Shown here in pieces: positions 24,116-33,490 of a DNA stretch of 64,000 nt. The notes below the pieces were generated by a model, which ran no database searches, had not been told where the DNA came from, and saw only the letters and a list, made by a program, of their open reading frames with translations. Every line of letters starts with the position of its first letter. The first letter of the stretch is position 1. Location: NCBI GenBank assembly GCA_965219235.1, contig OZ244721.1, positions 1,178,001 to 1,242,000 of the forward strand, in the 5' to 3' direction. Made by a program: the position numbers and the translations under genes. This stretch comes from CBDHCC01 sp965219235. GTDB taxonomy: Bacteria; Pseudomonadota; Alphaproteobacteria; Sphingomonadales; Sphingomonadaceae.

Positions 24116-24757
24116 GTGACAGACGACACCGCCACCCCCTCGCTGTTCGACCGGCTGTGGCCGCTCGCCACGACGACGCTGCTGCTGGTGGCCCTTCTGG
24201 GCGCGGTGTTGTGGTGGCGATCGGCTGGGCCGCTGGTCGTGAAGGGCGAGCAGGTGGCGGTCGCCGCGCCCGCGGTCGTCGGCAAGCCCGGCGAGCCGCC
24301 GGTGATGCTCGACCTCGATCGGCCGCTGGGTCCCGGCGACTTCGCCTGGAACGACGCGGGCGCCACCGGCCCCGCCTGGTTCGTGGTCGACCTGTCGGCG
24401 CGCGAGTTCCACGCCTTTCGCGGGCGCACCGAGATCGGGCGCACCGCCATCCTGCACGGCAAGATCGAGAAGCCGACGCCCACCGGCACCTTCCCGATCA
24501 GCGAAAAGGACGCCGACCACATCTCCAACATCTACCACGTGCCCATGCCGTTCATGCTGCGGCTGACCAACGACGGCGTCGCGGTCCACGCCAGCACGGT
24601 CGAGTTCGGCGAGAACACCCACGGCTGCATCGGCGTGCCGTGGGAGTTCGCGGAACGGCTGTTCCAGGAGGCGAGGCTGGGCACAAAGGTGATCGTGGTG
24701 CCCGGCGGCGCGGTCGGCGCCGACGGCAAACTGACGGTCCCGCCGCCGATCGCCTGA
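24116..24757 (+). CDS. L,D-transpeptidase (YkuD domain)
   Basis: 213 aa from a GTG at 24116. One N-terminal membrane helix (about residues 15-35, 'PLATTTLLLVALLGAVLWW') anchors a periplasmic YkuD domain that would make or edit peptidoglycan cross-links or attach proteins. 'WFVVDLSAREFHAFRG' opens the domain, 'TPTGTFPI' is the family turn, and the active site is 'HASTVEFGENTHGCIGV' with catalytic His and Cys. The usual SHGC(I/V)R is here THGCIG, so the Arg after Cys-Ile is missing. The gene sits alone after the repeat region. The alternative upstream start would add repeat-derived residues. Confidence 0.82.
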   Translation: MTDDTATPSLFDRLWPLATTTLLLVALLGAVLWWRSAGPLVVKGEQVAVAAPAVVGKPGEPPVMLDLDRPLGPGDFAWNDAGATGPAWFVVDLSAREFHAFRGRTEIGRTAILHGKIEKPTPTGTFPISEKDADHISNIYHVPMPFMLRLTNDGVAVHASTVEFGENTHGCIGVPWEFAERLFQEARLGTKVIVVPGGAVGADGKLTVPPPIA

Positions 24758-24936
24758 GGGGACGGTCTTAGTGAGGAGGCGATCTCCGTCATGGAAAAGT
24801 CCGTCAGGCCCGGGGCGACGGGATCAAGGCGAAAGAGCTCGCATTCCGAACAGCCCTCAATCCATCTCCACCCCCGGGGAACCGGCCGCCCCTGCGGGCC
24901 ATTTAGGGCGGGAGCTTCACCCGGAGAACCCCGCCG

Positions 24937-25761
24937 ATGCCACGCCTGACCACCGCCGACGACACCACCCTCCACCACAAGGACTGGAACGGCGGTGGCC
25001 GGCCCGTCATCCTGATCCACGGCTGGCCGCTGAACGCCGACAGCTGGGACCGGGTGTCGCTTGCGCTGGCGAAGGCGGGCCATCGGGTGATCGCCTACGA
25101 CCGGCGCGGCTTCGGCCGGTCGGACCAGCCCTGGACCGGCTACGACTACGACACGCTGGCCGACGACCTGCGTGACGTCCTGGCGGAGACGGACGCACGG
25201 GATGCGGCGATCGTCGGCTTCTCGATGGGCGGTGGCGAGGTGGCGCGGTACATGAGCCGGCACGCCGGCAAGGGTGTGCGCTCCGCCGCGCTGATCTCGT
25301 CCGTCGTGCCCTACATGCTCAAGACCGACGACAATCCCGACGGCGTGCCGCAATCCACCTTCGACACGATGACCAAGGGGATGCTGGAGGACCGGGCGCA
25401 CTTCATGAAGGGGTTCCTCAAGGACTTCTTCGGCCAGGGTCTGGTCGTGAACAACGTCTCCGACGAGCTGCTCCACTGGGCGTGGGGGATGTGCATGATG
25501 GCGGGTCTGCGCCCGACGCTGGCCTGCGCGGAGGCGTTCGCCACCACCGACTTCCGCCCCGACCTGCCGGCGTTCGCCGTGCCCACGCTGGTCATCCACG
25601 GCACGAAGGACGGGACGGTGCCGATCGACGCCTCCGGCCGGGCGGCGGCCGAGGGGATCAGTGGTGCCCAGCTGATCGAGTATGACGGCGAACCGCACGG
25701 CCTGTTCGCGACAGCGACCGACCGGCTGATCGGCGACCTCGACACCTTCCTTTCGCGATGA
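24937..25761 (+). CDS. Alpha/beta hydrolase, cofactor-free haloperoxidase/esterase type
   Basis: 274 aa. The catalytic triad is Ser in 'GFSMGGGE', Asp in 'VIHGTKDGTVP' and His in 'DGEPHGLF', and the oxyanion motif is 'LIHGWPLNADSW'. 'VIAYDRRGFGRSDQP' is typical of the non-heme chloroperoxidase/arylesterase group. There is no signal peptide, so it is cytoplasmic. The stop overlaps the next gene, a lipoprotein, by 4 bp (ATGA). The 179-bp gap upstream (24758-24936) has no gene that I can support. True substrate unknown; 'chloroperoxidase' activity in this group is often incidental. Confidence 0.82.
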   Translation: MPRLTTADDTTLHHKDWNGGGRPVILIHGWPLNADSWDRVSLALAKAGHRVIAYDRRGFGRSDQPWTGYDYDTLADDLRDVLAETDARDAAIVGFSMGGGEVARYMSRHAGKGVRSAALISSVVPYMLKTDDNPDGVPQSTFDTMTKGMLEDRAHFMKGFLKDFFGQGLVVNNVSDELLHWAWGMCMMAGLRPTLACAEAFATTDFRPDLPAFAVPTLVIHGTKDGTVPIDASGRAAAEGISGAQLIEYDGEPHGLFATATDRLIGDLDTFLSR

Positions 25762-26219
25762 GGTGGCTCGCATCGCCGGCTGCGGCGCTGGCGCTCGCCG
25801 GATGCAATCCCACGGGCGACAGGGCGGAGGCGGATCGCTCGGCGGCGGAAATGGCGGGTTCGGTCGGCGGATCGGCGGCAGATCGGGACAAGGGAGTCCT
25901 CGGCGAGCCCGACACCGAAACCGGCGGCGCGATGGCGGAGCTGACCGGCCGCTGGGTGGGGCCGGAGGGCACCTTCGCCGAGATCGAGCGCACGGGACGT
26001 GACGCGGTGCGCGTCACGATGCAGTACGACCTCGACCATCGCGGCACGTTCACGGGGACCCGGGTGGGCGACACGATCCGTCTGACCGGGCGGCCCGATG
26101 GTCCGGTCACCCTGACGCGCGGCAGCGGCGCCGAGACGGGGATGAAGTGGATCGATCCGGCGGCCGACTGCCTGACGGCGACGGTGGGGAAAGAGGCCTA
26201 TTGCCGCCCGCCGGCGTGA
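25758..26219 (+). CDS. Small lipoprotein of unknown function
   Basis: 153 aa. MRWLASPAAALALAGC is a short lipoprotein signal with a lipobox at LAGC (Cys16). The next 45 residues are low-complexity and polar. A small beta-rich segment follows ('GRWVGPEGTFAEIERTG', 'VRVTMQYDLDHRGTFTG', 'CLTATVGKEAYCRPPA') with two Cys near the C-terminus that could pair. Not assigned to a named family. Translation is coupled to the preceding hydrolase (ATGA). Likely anchored in the outer or inner membrane facing the periplasm. Confidence 0.7.
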   Translation: MRWLASPAAALALAGCNPTGDRAEADRSAAEMAGSVGGSAADRDKGVLGEPDTETGGAMAELTGRWVGPEGTFAEIERTGRDAVRVTMQYDLDHRGTFTGTRVGDTIRLTGRPDGPVTLTRGSGAETGMKWIDPAADCLTATVGKEAYCRPPA

Positions 26220-26259
26220 GGCGCTGGCCTTTGCCCGTCCCGCGCCTAAGGCGTGACGC

Positions 26260-27540
26260 ATGACCGGCCCCACGCCGCACCCGCTGCGGATTCCCGATTT
26301 CCGCAATTACGTCGTCACCCGCTGGACGATGACGCTGGCGCAGTACGCCATGGTGCTGATCATCGGCTATCAGGCCTACGACCTCGCCCGGTCGGAGCTG
26401 GGGCTGTCGGTGCAGGAGTCCTCCGCGCGGCTGGGCCTGCTGGGGCTGTTGCAGTTCCTGCCGCTGTTCCTGCTGACGCCGGTCACCGGCTGGGTGGCGG
26501 ACCGCTACGACCGGCTGACGATCGCCCGGCTGACGCTCCTCCTCCAGCTCGCCTGCGCGGTGACGCTGGGGGCCGTGACCCTGGCGGGCGCGATGCACCT
26601 GCCGGTGCTGCTCGCCATCGCGGTGCTGCTGGGGGTGGCGCGTGCGTTCGCCGGGCCGGCCTATTCGTCGATCGCGCCCAATCTGGTGCCCAAGGCGGTG
26701 CTGCCGACCGCCATCGCGCTGTCGTCGATCGCCTGGCAGACCGGCGCGATCGTGGGGCCGGCGATCGGCGGCCTGGCCTATTCCGTGCGCCACGACTTCG
26801 CCTATTGGGCGGCCGCCGGGCTGTTCGCGACCGCGAGCGTGTTCCTGTGGCAGGTGCAGCCGCTCGCCCGCCGTCCCGCCGCGTCCACCGCCCGCCCGCT
26901 GGCGCAGGTGGCCGAGGGGCTGCGCTACGTGGCCGGCAACAAGGTCGTGCTGGGCGCGATCACGCTCGACCTGTTCGCGGTGCTGCTGGCCGGGGCGACG
27001 GCGCTGCTGCCGGTCTATGCCCGCGACATCCTGAAGGTCGGGCCGACCGGCCTCAGCCAGCTCGCCGCCGCGCCCGCCGTGGGCGCGGCGGTCGTGGCCG
27101 TGGTGTTCTCCATCCGCCCGCTCAAAAGCAATGTCGGGCCGAAGATGCTGGGCGCGGTGGTGGTGTTCGGCACGGCCACCGTGGTGTTCGGCCTGTCGAC
27201 CAGCATGGCGCTATCGCTCGGCGCGCTGGGGATCGCGGGCGCGGCCGACATGTTCTCCGTCTATGTCCGCCAGTCGCTGATCCAGCTCGCCACGCCCGAC
27301 GACAAGCGCGGGCGGGTGTCGGCGGTCAGCGGCCTCACCATCTCCGCGTCCAACGAGCTGGGCGAGGCGGAGTCGGGCTTCCTCGCCTGGGCGATGGGAC
27401 CGGTGTTCGCGGTGGTCGCGGGCGGCATCGGCGCGATCGTGGTGACGCTCGCCTGGGCCGCGTTGTTCCCGGCGCTGAGACGTGCGAAACGTTTCGAGGA
27501 CGACATGGAAACCAGGGACCAGAAGGAGTTGCCGGCATGA
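26260..27540 (+). CDS. MFS transporter, EntS-like exporter family
   Basis: 426 aa with 10-12 hydrophobic helices. 'GWVADRYDRLTIARLTLL' is the loop 2-3 signature of the major facilitator superfamily. 'ARAFAGPAYSSIAPNLVP' and 'IVGPAIGGLAYS' match the EntS/DHA3 subgroup that exports siderophores or drugs. No siderophore genes are nearby. It overlaps cysK by 4 bp (ATGA), so the two are cotranscribed. The C-terminal tail is charged and cytoplasmic. Substrate unknown. Confidence 0.8.
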   Translation: MTGPTPHPLRIPDFRNYVVTRWTMTLAQYAMVLIIGYQAYDLARSELGLSVQESSARLGLLGLLQFLPLFLLTPVTGWVADRYDRLTIARLTLLLQLACAVTLGAVTLAGAMHLPVLLAIAVLLGVARAFAGPAYSSIAPNLVPKAVLPTAIALSSIAWQTGAIVGPAIGGLAYSVRHDFAYWAAAGLFATASVFLWQVQPLARRPAASTARPLAQVAEGLRYVAGNKVVLGAITLDLFAVLLAGATALLPVYARDILKVGPTGLSQLAAAPAVGAAVVAVVFSIRPLKSNVGPKMLGAVVVFGTATVVFGLSTSMALSLGALGIAGAADMFSVYVRQSLIQLATPDDKRGRVSAVSGLTISASNELGEAESGFLAWAMGPVFAVVAGGIGAIVVTLAWAALFPALRRAKRFEDDMETRDQKELPA

Positions 27541-28454
27541 AGGCGCAGTCCATCCTCGACACGATCGGCGGCACGCCGCACATCCGGCTGTCCCGTATGT
27601 TCCCCGACCACGAGGTCTGGGTGAAGTCGGAGCGCGCCAACCCCGGCGGCTCGATCAAGGACCGCATCGCGCTGGCGATGGTCGAGGCGGCCGAGCGCGA
27701 CGGCTCGCTGAAGCCCGGCGGTACGATCGTGGAGCCGACCAGCGGCAACACCGGCGTCGGCCTGGCGATGGTGGCGGCGGTCAAGGGCTACAGGCTGATC
27801 CTGTGCATGCCGGAATCCATGTCGCTGGAGCGTCGCCGGCTGATGCTGGCCTACGGTGCCACCTTCGACCTGACGCCCAAGGAGGGCGGGATGAAGGGCG
27901 CCATCCAACGCGCCATGGAGGTGGTCGAGCGGACACCAGACGCGTGGCTGGCGCAGCAGTTCGAGAACCCCGCCAATGTCGAGGTCCACACCCGCACCAC
28001 GGCCGAGGAGATCCTGGCTGACTTTCGCGACTCGCCGATCGACGCGATGATCACCGGGGTGGGCACCGGCGGTCACATCACGGGCTGCGCGGAGCGGCTG
28101 AAGCAGGTCTGGCCCGGCATGACCGCCTGGGCGGTGGAGCCCGCCGGCTCGCCGGTGATCTCCGGCGGCCAGCCCGGTCCCCATCCGATCCAGGGGATCG
28201 GCGCGGGGTTCATCCCCGGCAACCTCCACACCGATGCCATCGACGGCGCGATCACGGTGGAGCCCGATGACGCCAAGGAGATGGCGCGCCGCGCGGCGCG
28301 CGAGGAGGGGATGCTGGTCGGCATCTCGTCCGGGGCAACCTTGGCCGCGATCACCAAGAAGCTGCCGGAACTCGACGGCCAGCGCATTCTCGGCTTCAAC
28401 TACGACACCGGCGAGCGCTACCTGTCGGTGCCGGACTTCCTGCCGGAGAACTGA
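27537..28454 (+). CDS. cysK: Cysteine synthase A (O-acetylserine sulfhydrylase)
   Basis: 305 aa PLP enzyme converting O-acetylserine and sulfide to cysteine. 'NPGGSIKDRIAL' holds the PLP Lys, 'EPTSGNTGVGLAMVAA' is the substrate loop, and 'GVGTGGHITGCAERLK' binds the PLP phosphate. 'SSGATLAAI' follows near the end. The start is coupled to the MFS gene. Its 3' end overlaps the convergent phospholipase D gene by 37 bp, so the two mRNAs would be antisense over their tails. Confidence 0.95.
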   Translation: MKAQSILDTIGGTPHIRLSRMFPDHEVWVKSERANPGGSIKDRIALAMVEAAERDGSLKPGGTIVEPTSGNTGVGLAMVAAVKGYRLILCMPESMSLERRRLMLAYGATFDLTPKEGGMKGAIQRAMEVVERTPDAWLAQQFENPANVEVHTRTTAEEILADFRDSPIDAMITGVGTGGHITGCAERLKQVWPGMTAWAVEPAGSPVISGGQPGPHPIQGIGAGFIPGNLHTDAIDGAITVEPDDAKEMARRAAREEGMLVGISSGATLAAITKKLPELDGQRILGFNYDTGERYLSVPDFLPEN

Positions 28455-29941
28455 CGCCCGCGCTGGAACCGCCGCCGCACGCTGCCCCGGACCGCGCGAA
28501 AGCGGCGGATCAGGCGGCGGCGGCGGCTGAACAGCTCGAACATCTGGTCGGGCGATTCCGGATCGAGCAGCTCGTTGTCCGCGATCACCGCCTCCACGCC
28601 CTCCGGCGGGTCGAGCGGCAACGGCACCAGCGCGCGGCCGCCGCAGGTCAGCGCGCCGATCGCGCGGATCAGCGAGCCGTCGTGCGCCGCGATGGCCGCG
28701 CGCACCGCGTCGCGCGTCGATCCGGTGTGCTCGGCGATCAGCCGATCGCGGATGTCCATCGCGCAGGCGACCAGCGCGGGGTCGCCGTGGGTCTCCAGCA
28801 TCAGGTCGCACTCGCTGTCGAGCGCCATCGAACGGTTGTTGAGGTTGGCCGAGCCGATCCTGAGCACCCGGTCGTCCACGATCGTGATCTTGGCGTGAAC
28901 GTAGATCGGCGTGCCGGCGGCATTGACGGGGTAGAACACCCGCAGCCGCTCCGGCCCGACCTCCTGATGGATCGCGTTCACCAGCCGCACGCGCGCCGCG
29001 TCCATCGCCTTCTTCTCGATCCAGCCGTCGGCGGTCAGCGGCGTGACCAGCACCATCTCCAGCTCCGGCGCCTCCCTCATCCGCTCGACCAGCGCGGCGG
29101 CGATGCGCGGCGAGGTGAAATACTGGTTCTCGGCATAGATCGTGCGGGTCGCGCGCGCGATGGTGGCGAGGTGCAGCGCCTCGACCTCGCCCACCGCCTC
29201 GTTGTCGCGCCATGGCGCGATCGTGCGCGCGATGGCGAAGCGCACATCCTCGAAATCGGGCGTCAGGCCGTCGGGCCACAGGACGCCGCCGTCGTGCACC
29301 GGCTGGAGCCGCTCTCCGGTCGCCACGAACCAGCGGGTCCGCGCCAGCTCGCTCAAGGCCTGCGCGACCTCGCCCGTCGAGATCATGGTGGCATCGTGCC
29401 AGGGACCGTAGGGCTCTCCGCCGGGCCGGGTGCGGCGGGGATCGTCGGGCAGGTGATCGCGCGTGTCCCAGCGGTCGCCGGTCATGTCGATGCCGCCGCA
29501 CACCGCCAGATCGTCGTCGATGATCAGGATCTTCTGATGGTGCGAACAGCCCGCCGGGTGCGCGCCGTCGAAGCGCATCCGGATGTTGCGCCGCAGCCGC
29601 CAGCGCGCGAGGTCGAACACCATGGAGCCGCGTGTCATCGAGCGGAACGCGCCGAAGTCCCAGCGCAGCACCCGGATCTCCAGATCCGGCCGCGCCTTGG
29701 CCAGCTCCAGGATGAACTCGCCCAGCGTCGGCGTGTCGCCCTTTCGACCCTCCTGCTCCAGCCGGATGCGCGTGTCGAAGTCCCACCCGACCATGATGAT
29801 GCGCCGCCGGGCCAAGCGCATCATCTGCGCGGCGAGCCGGAAATAGTCCTCGGCGTCGACCACCAGCGTGGCCTTGTCGGCGTGCGCGACGCGCCAGCAG
29901 GTCTCGCCCGGCACGGCGATCGGATCGGTCGGGTCCCCCAT
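28418..29941 (-). CDS. Phospholipase D-family / cardiolipin synthase-like protein
   Basis: 507 aa with two HKD motifs: 'CSHHQKILIIDDDLAV' in the first half and 'YVHAKITIVDDRVLRIGSANLNNRSM' in the second, the paired active site of the PLD superfamily. 'AENQYFTSP' and 'MVGWDFDTRIRL' fit the soluble PLD-like subgroup. It lacks the N-terminal membrane helices of ClsA, so phospholipase D or phosphatidyltransferase activity on the membrane surface is likely. The C-terminus is Arg-rich ('RRRRLIRRFRAVRGSVRRRFQRG'), which could bind acidic lipid. It overlaps cysK by 37 bp tail to tail. Confidence 0.85.
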   Translation of the reverse strand: MGDPTDPIAVPGETCWRVAHADKATLVVDAEDYFRLAAQMMRLARRRIIMVGWDFDTRIRLEQEGRKGDTPTLGEFILELAKARPDLEIRVLRWDFGAFRSMTRGSMVFDLARWRLRRNIRMRFDGAHPAGCSHHQKILIIDDDLAVCGGIDMTGDRWDTRDHLPDDPRRTRPGGEPYGPWHDATMISTGEVAQALSELARTRWFVATGERLQPVHDGGVLWPDGLTPDFEDVRFAIARTIAPWRDNEAVGEVEALHLATIARATRTIYAENQYFTSPRIAAALVERMREAPELEMVLVTPLTADGWIEKKAMDAARVRLVNAIHQEVGPERLRVFYPVNAAGTPIYVHAKITIVDDRVLRIGSANLNNRSMALDSECDLMLETHGDPALVACAMDIRDRLIAEHTGSTRDAVRAAIAAHDGSLIRAIGALTCGGRALVPLPLDPPEGVEAVIADNELLDPESPDQMFELFSRRRRLIRRFRAVRGSVRRRFQRGRQFSGRKSGTDR

Positions 29942-30161
29942 CGGCGCAGGCCATGCCGGGAGCGGGCGCGGAAGGCCAGCCCTGGTGGTGGGGATGGGGT
30001 TGGGGGCGCAGTCGGGTTGAGGGGAATGGAGGCGACGGACCCGCTTCGTTAGCGAACGACCGCGTGTGGGACTTAGCTGCCATTCCAGACACGTGGGGTG
30101 AACAGCAGCTTCCGGCAGGACTGGGCGATGACGTTCACAACATGATTAGGAAAAGCGCGTG

Positions 30162-32495
30162 TCACAGAACCTTGTCGAGCGTGATCGGCAGGTCTCGCAC
30201 CCGTTTGCCGGTCGCATTGTAGATCGCGTTGGCCACCGCGGCGGCGACGCCGGTGATTCCGATCTCGCCGATGCCGTGCGCGCCCATCGGGGTGTGGGGA
30301 TCCGGGATGTCTGTCCAGATCACATCGATCTCGGGCACGTCGAGATGCACGGGAACGTGGTATTCGGACAGGCTCGGATTCATGATCCGGCCGTTGCGTT
30401 CGTCGAACTGGGTTTCCTCCATCATCGCCATGCCCAGCCCCATGATGATGCCGCCGCGAAACTGGCTGCGCGCGGTTTTGGGATTGAGGATGCGGCCGCA
30501 ATCGAACGATCCGAGAAAGCGGCCGATGCGTGTTTCGCCAGTCACCGCATTGACACGCACCTCGCAGAACACCGCGCTGTGCGAATGCATCGACCAGTGC
30601 ATAAGCTCGAGCGGCTGCGAGGCCTCCTCGGACACGGTGACGCTGTCCTGCTGGGCACGGGCAAGGATCGAGCCATAGGTCTCGCGCCGCGCCGGCTCAT
30701 CGAGTTTCACCAGTGCGCCGTCTTCGCTGCCCACGTCGTCGATCGACAGCCCGGCGAGCGGCGAATCGTTGCCGGCGAGCTTGAGCAGTTCGGCGACGAG
30801 CGCGTTGTGCGCGGCGATCACCGCGCCGCCGATCGCCGCGGTCTGCTGCGAGCCCCCGGCCATGATCGCGCCCGGAATGATAGAGTCGCCATAACGCACC
30901 TCGACCCGGTCCATCGCCAGTCCGAGCCGTTCGGCGGCGACCATCGCCGTGGTCGTCGACGTGCCCATGCCCATCTCGTGCGCGGCAACCTCGACGATTG
31001 CCGTGCCTTGATTGGTCAAGGTGATCCGCGCGGCGGCACCGGGCATCCGGTAATAGGGATAGGTTCCCGTCGCGCAGCCCATGCCGATGAGCCACTCGCC
31101 CTCGCGGCGGGCGCCGGGCGCGGCACTCCGCTTGCTCCAGCCGAACCGCTGCGCCCCGGCGCGCCACGCCTCGACGATGTGGCGCGACGAAAAGGGCAGG
31201 CCGGAGGTCGGGTCCTTGTCGGGCTCATTGAGGATGCGCAGCTCGATCGGGTCGATGCCGAGCTCGACAGCCATTTCGTCGATCGCGGATTCGAGGCCGA
31301 ACGTGCCGACCGCCTCGCCGGGCGCACGCATGAACGTGTTGGCGAGCATGTTCATCTTCACCGTCTGGACCGACAGCTTGAAGCTGTCTGCGGCATAGGC
31401 GCCGCGCGTCGCCAGGATGAAGGGTTCGGGCATATTGTTGTGCGGCGTCATCGCCGCCGTGCCGGTGTGAATCATCGCGTTGAAATGGCCGTCCACAGCG
31501 GCGCCGATCGCGACGCGCTGTTCGGTCGGCGCGCGCCCGCCGACCACGCGATAAACGCCCTCGCGTGACAAGTTGATGCGCACCGGGCGCTGCGCCAGCT
31601 TGGCAGCGGCGGCGCCGATGATCTGGTGGTCCCACAGCCCCTTGCTGCCGAATCCGCCACCGACATAGGGCGAGGTGATCCGGACCTGTCCGGGCTTGAG
31701 ATCGAACACGTCGGCGATCGTCGCGGCGGTGGCGGTGACCATCTGGCTCATGTCGTGGATGACCAGCTCGCCATCGACCCAGGCGATCGTCGCGCCGTGC
31801 GGTTCGATCGGATTATGGTTGTGGCGTGGGGTTCGATAGACATGGTCGACGCGCCGTGCCGCATTTGCCAGTTCCGCCTCGGCATCGCCAATCTCATTGA
31901 GGAGCGGCTGACCCATGAACACCCCCGGCTCGGGTCCCGCTGACGTGGCCTGGGCGAACGAGGTGGTCGACGGCTCGGCCTCGTAAGTCACGTAAATAAG
32001 CGACTTGGCGTGGTCGGCCTGTTCCTGCGTCCCGGCCAGTACCGCAGCAATCGGTTGGCCGTTCCAATGAATGCGGTCGTCCTGGAAGATCGGCAGGTCG
32101 CTCGGGCCGACAGCGGTGGGCGACGAGCCGAACACGCCCGGCCGGTTCATGCGCGGTGCGTTCTGATAGGTCATCACCAGCACGACGCCGGGAGCGGCTT
32201 CTGCGACGCTGGTGTCGAGGCTCGCGATCCGCCCGCGTGGAATGGTCGCATAGACCAGCGCGGCATAGACCATATCGTCGAGCGCGAATTCGGCGGCGAA
32301 GCGCGCCCCGCCCTGCACCTTGAGCGGGCCGTCGAGCCGTGAGACCGGCGTGCCGATCGTTCCATGCTTGTGGGCGATCAGTGGATCCGGCACGCCGCCG
32401 GGAATCCAGCTGTCTGGCGCGAGCGGCACCAACTTGCCCATCGCCCCCTGTACGATGCCCTGTGCGGCACCTTTGACGCTGTCGACGATGCTCAT
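30162..32495 (-). CDS. paoC: Aldehyde oxidoreductase molybdenum-binding subunit (PaoC-like)
   Basis: 777 aa large subunit of a xanthine-oxidase-family enzyme that oxidises aldehydes to acids with a molybdenum cofactor. 'PYVGGGFGSKGLW' is a Moco-binding motif, 'RAPGEAVGTFGLES' follows, 'SQQTAAIGG' contacts the cofactor, and 'GIGEIGITG' near the C-terminus carries the catalytic Glu. The overlap with the FAD subunit gene is 4 bp (ATGA), and the 2Fe-2S gene precedes that. An XdhC/PaoD-type maturation factor is not present next to it. The N-terminal 40 residues are unusual but no signal peptide is seen. Base composition looks less GC-rich than in flanking genes. Confidence 0.9.
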   Translation of the reverse strand: MSIVDSVKGAAQGIVQGAMGKLVPLAPDSWIPGGVPDPLIAHKHGTIGTPVSRLDGPLKVQGGARFAAEFALDDMVYAALVYATIPRGRIASLDTSVAEAAPGVVLVMTYQNAPRMNRPGVFGSSPTAVGPSDLPIFQDDRIHWNGQPIAAVLAGTQEQADHAKSLIYVTYEAEPSTTSFAQATSAGPEPGVFMGQPLLNEIGDAEAELANAARRVDHVYRTPRHNHNPIEPHGATIAWVDGELVIHDMSQMVTATAATIADVFDLKPGQVRITSPYVGGGFGSKGLWDHQIIGAAAAKLAQRPVRINLSREGVYRVVGGRAPTEQRVAIGAAVDGHFNAMIHTGTAAMTPHNNMPEPFILATRGAYAADSFKLSVQTVKMNMLANTFMRAPGEAVGTFGLESAIDEMAVELGIDPIELRILNEPDKDPTSGLPFSSRHIVEAWRAGAQRFGWSKRSAAPGARREGEWLIGMGCATGTYPYYRMPGAAARITLTNQGTAIVEVAAHEMGMGTSTTTAMVAAERLGLAMDRVEVRYGDSIIPGAIMAGGSQQTAAIGGAVIAAHNALVAELLKLAGNDSPLAGLSIDDVGSEDGALVKLDEPARRETYGSILARAQQDSVTVSEEASQPLELMHWSMHSHSAVFCEVRVNAVTGETRIGRFLGSFDCGRILNPKTARSQFRGGIIMGLGMAMMEETQFDERNGRIMNPSLSEYHVPVHLDVPEIDVIWTDIPDPHTPMGAHGIGEIGITGVAAAVANAIYNATGKRVRDLPITLDKVL

Positions 32496-33490
32496 GCTGC
32501 TGCTCCGGGGGTAGCATCGCTGAGCTCGGCGAGCACGGCGGCGAGGGTGCGAGTGGCGAGATCGACCTTGAAGCCGTTGTCGCGCAACGGCCTGGCGTCG
32601 GCGAATTCGGCGGTCGCCGCGTCGCGAAACGCCGCTTCGGTCGGGGCGCCGTCGCGCAGCACCGCCTCCGCCTTCAGCGCGCGCCACGGCTTGTGCGCGA
32701 CACCGCCGAAGGCGAGCCGGACGTCCTTGATGCGGCCACCCTCTAGATTCAGCGCCGCGGCGACCGAGATCAACGCGAAGGCGTAGCTCGAACGATCGCG
32801 GACCTTGCGATAGGTCGAGCGCCTTGCGAACGGTAATGCAGGCAATTCGATCGCGGTGATCAGCTCGTCCGGTTGGAGCACGGTGTCGATCTCGGGATGA
32901 TCGCCGGGAAGGCGATGGAGGTCGGTAATCGGCAGCTTCCGATCACCGCCGCTGCCTTCCAGATGCACGGTCGCGTCGAGTGCGGCGAGCGCGACGCACA
33001 TGTCCGACGGGTGCGTCGCAACGCAGGCAGCCGAGGCACCGAGTATGGCGTGATACCGGTTGAACCCGTCGATTGCATCGCAGCCCACGCCAGGCGTGCG
33101 CTTGTTGCAACGTGATCCGTCGGTGTCGTAAAAATAGGCGCAGCGCGTGCGCTGAAGCAGGTTGCCGCCGACCGTCGCCATGTTCCTGATCTGCGCCGAA
33201 GCGCCCGCCAGTATCGCTCGCGACAGGATCGGGTATCGCGTCCGCACCGCGCGGTGCTCGGCGAGCGCGGTGTTGCGCGTCGCCGCGCCGACAAGCAGAC
33301 CGCCGTTATCGGTTTCCTCGATCGCGTCGGAAAGGCCGGTGACATCGATCAGCGCCCGCGGCGTCGCAATCGTCTCGCGCATCAGATCGACAAGGTTGGT
33401 GCCGCCGCCGAGATAGGCCGTCGCATCGTCGGCCCCGAGCCGCAGTGCCTCTGCCGCGTTCCCGACGCGCGCATAACTGAAGGGGGTCAT
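32492..33490 (-). CDS. paoB: Aldehyde oxidoreductase FAD-binding subunit with extra 4Fe-4S cluster (PaoB-like)
   Basis: 332 aa. The FAD loop is 'AYLGGGTNLVDLMRET' and the second FAD site is 'ATVGGNLLQRTRC'. A Cys-rich insert (from about residue 118: 'QRTRCAYFYDTDGSRCNKR' and 'GVGCDAIDG') is the extra 4Fe-4S cluster of E. coli PaoB, unlike ordinary xanthine dehydrogenase medium subunits. This identifies the complex as PaoABC-like aldehyde oxidoreductase. It overlaps the genes on each side by 4 bp. Electrons pass from Moco through 2Fe-2S to FAD in this family. Confidence 0.92.
   Translation of the reverse strand: MTPFSYARVGNAAEALRLGADDATAYLGGGTNLVDLMRETIATPRALIDVTGLSDAIEETDNGGLLVGAATRNTALAEHRAVRTRYPILSRAILAGASAQIRNMATVGGNLLQRTRCAYFYDTDGSRCNKRTPGVGCDAIDGFNRYHAILGASAACVATHPSDMCVALAALDATVHLEGSGGDRKLPITDLHRLPGDHPEIDTVLQPDELITAIELPALPFARRSTYRKVRDRSSYAFALISVAAALNLEGGRIKDVRLAFGGVAHKPWRALKAEAVLRDGAPTEAAFRDAATAEFADARPLRDNGFKVDLATRTLAAVLAELSDATPGAAA

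Noticed and set aside
24758..24936. 179-bp gap before the alpha/beta hydrolase considered for a small RNA or riboswitch
   Set aside because: No recognisable conserved structure or terminator; left unannotated.
30159..31568. Plus-strand open frame of 469 aa within paoC
   Set aside because: His/Arg-rich shadow of a real minus-strand gene with clear Moco motifs.
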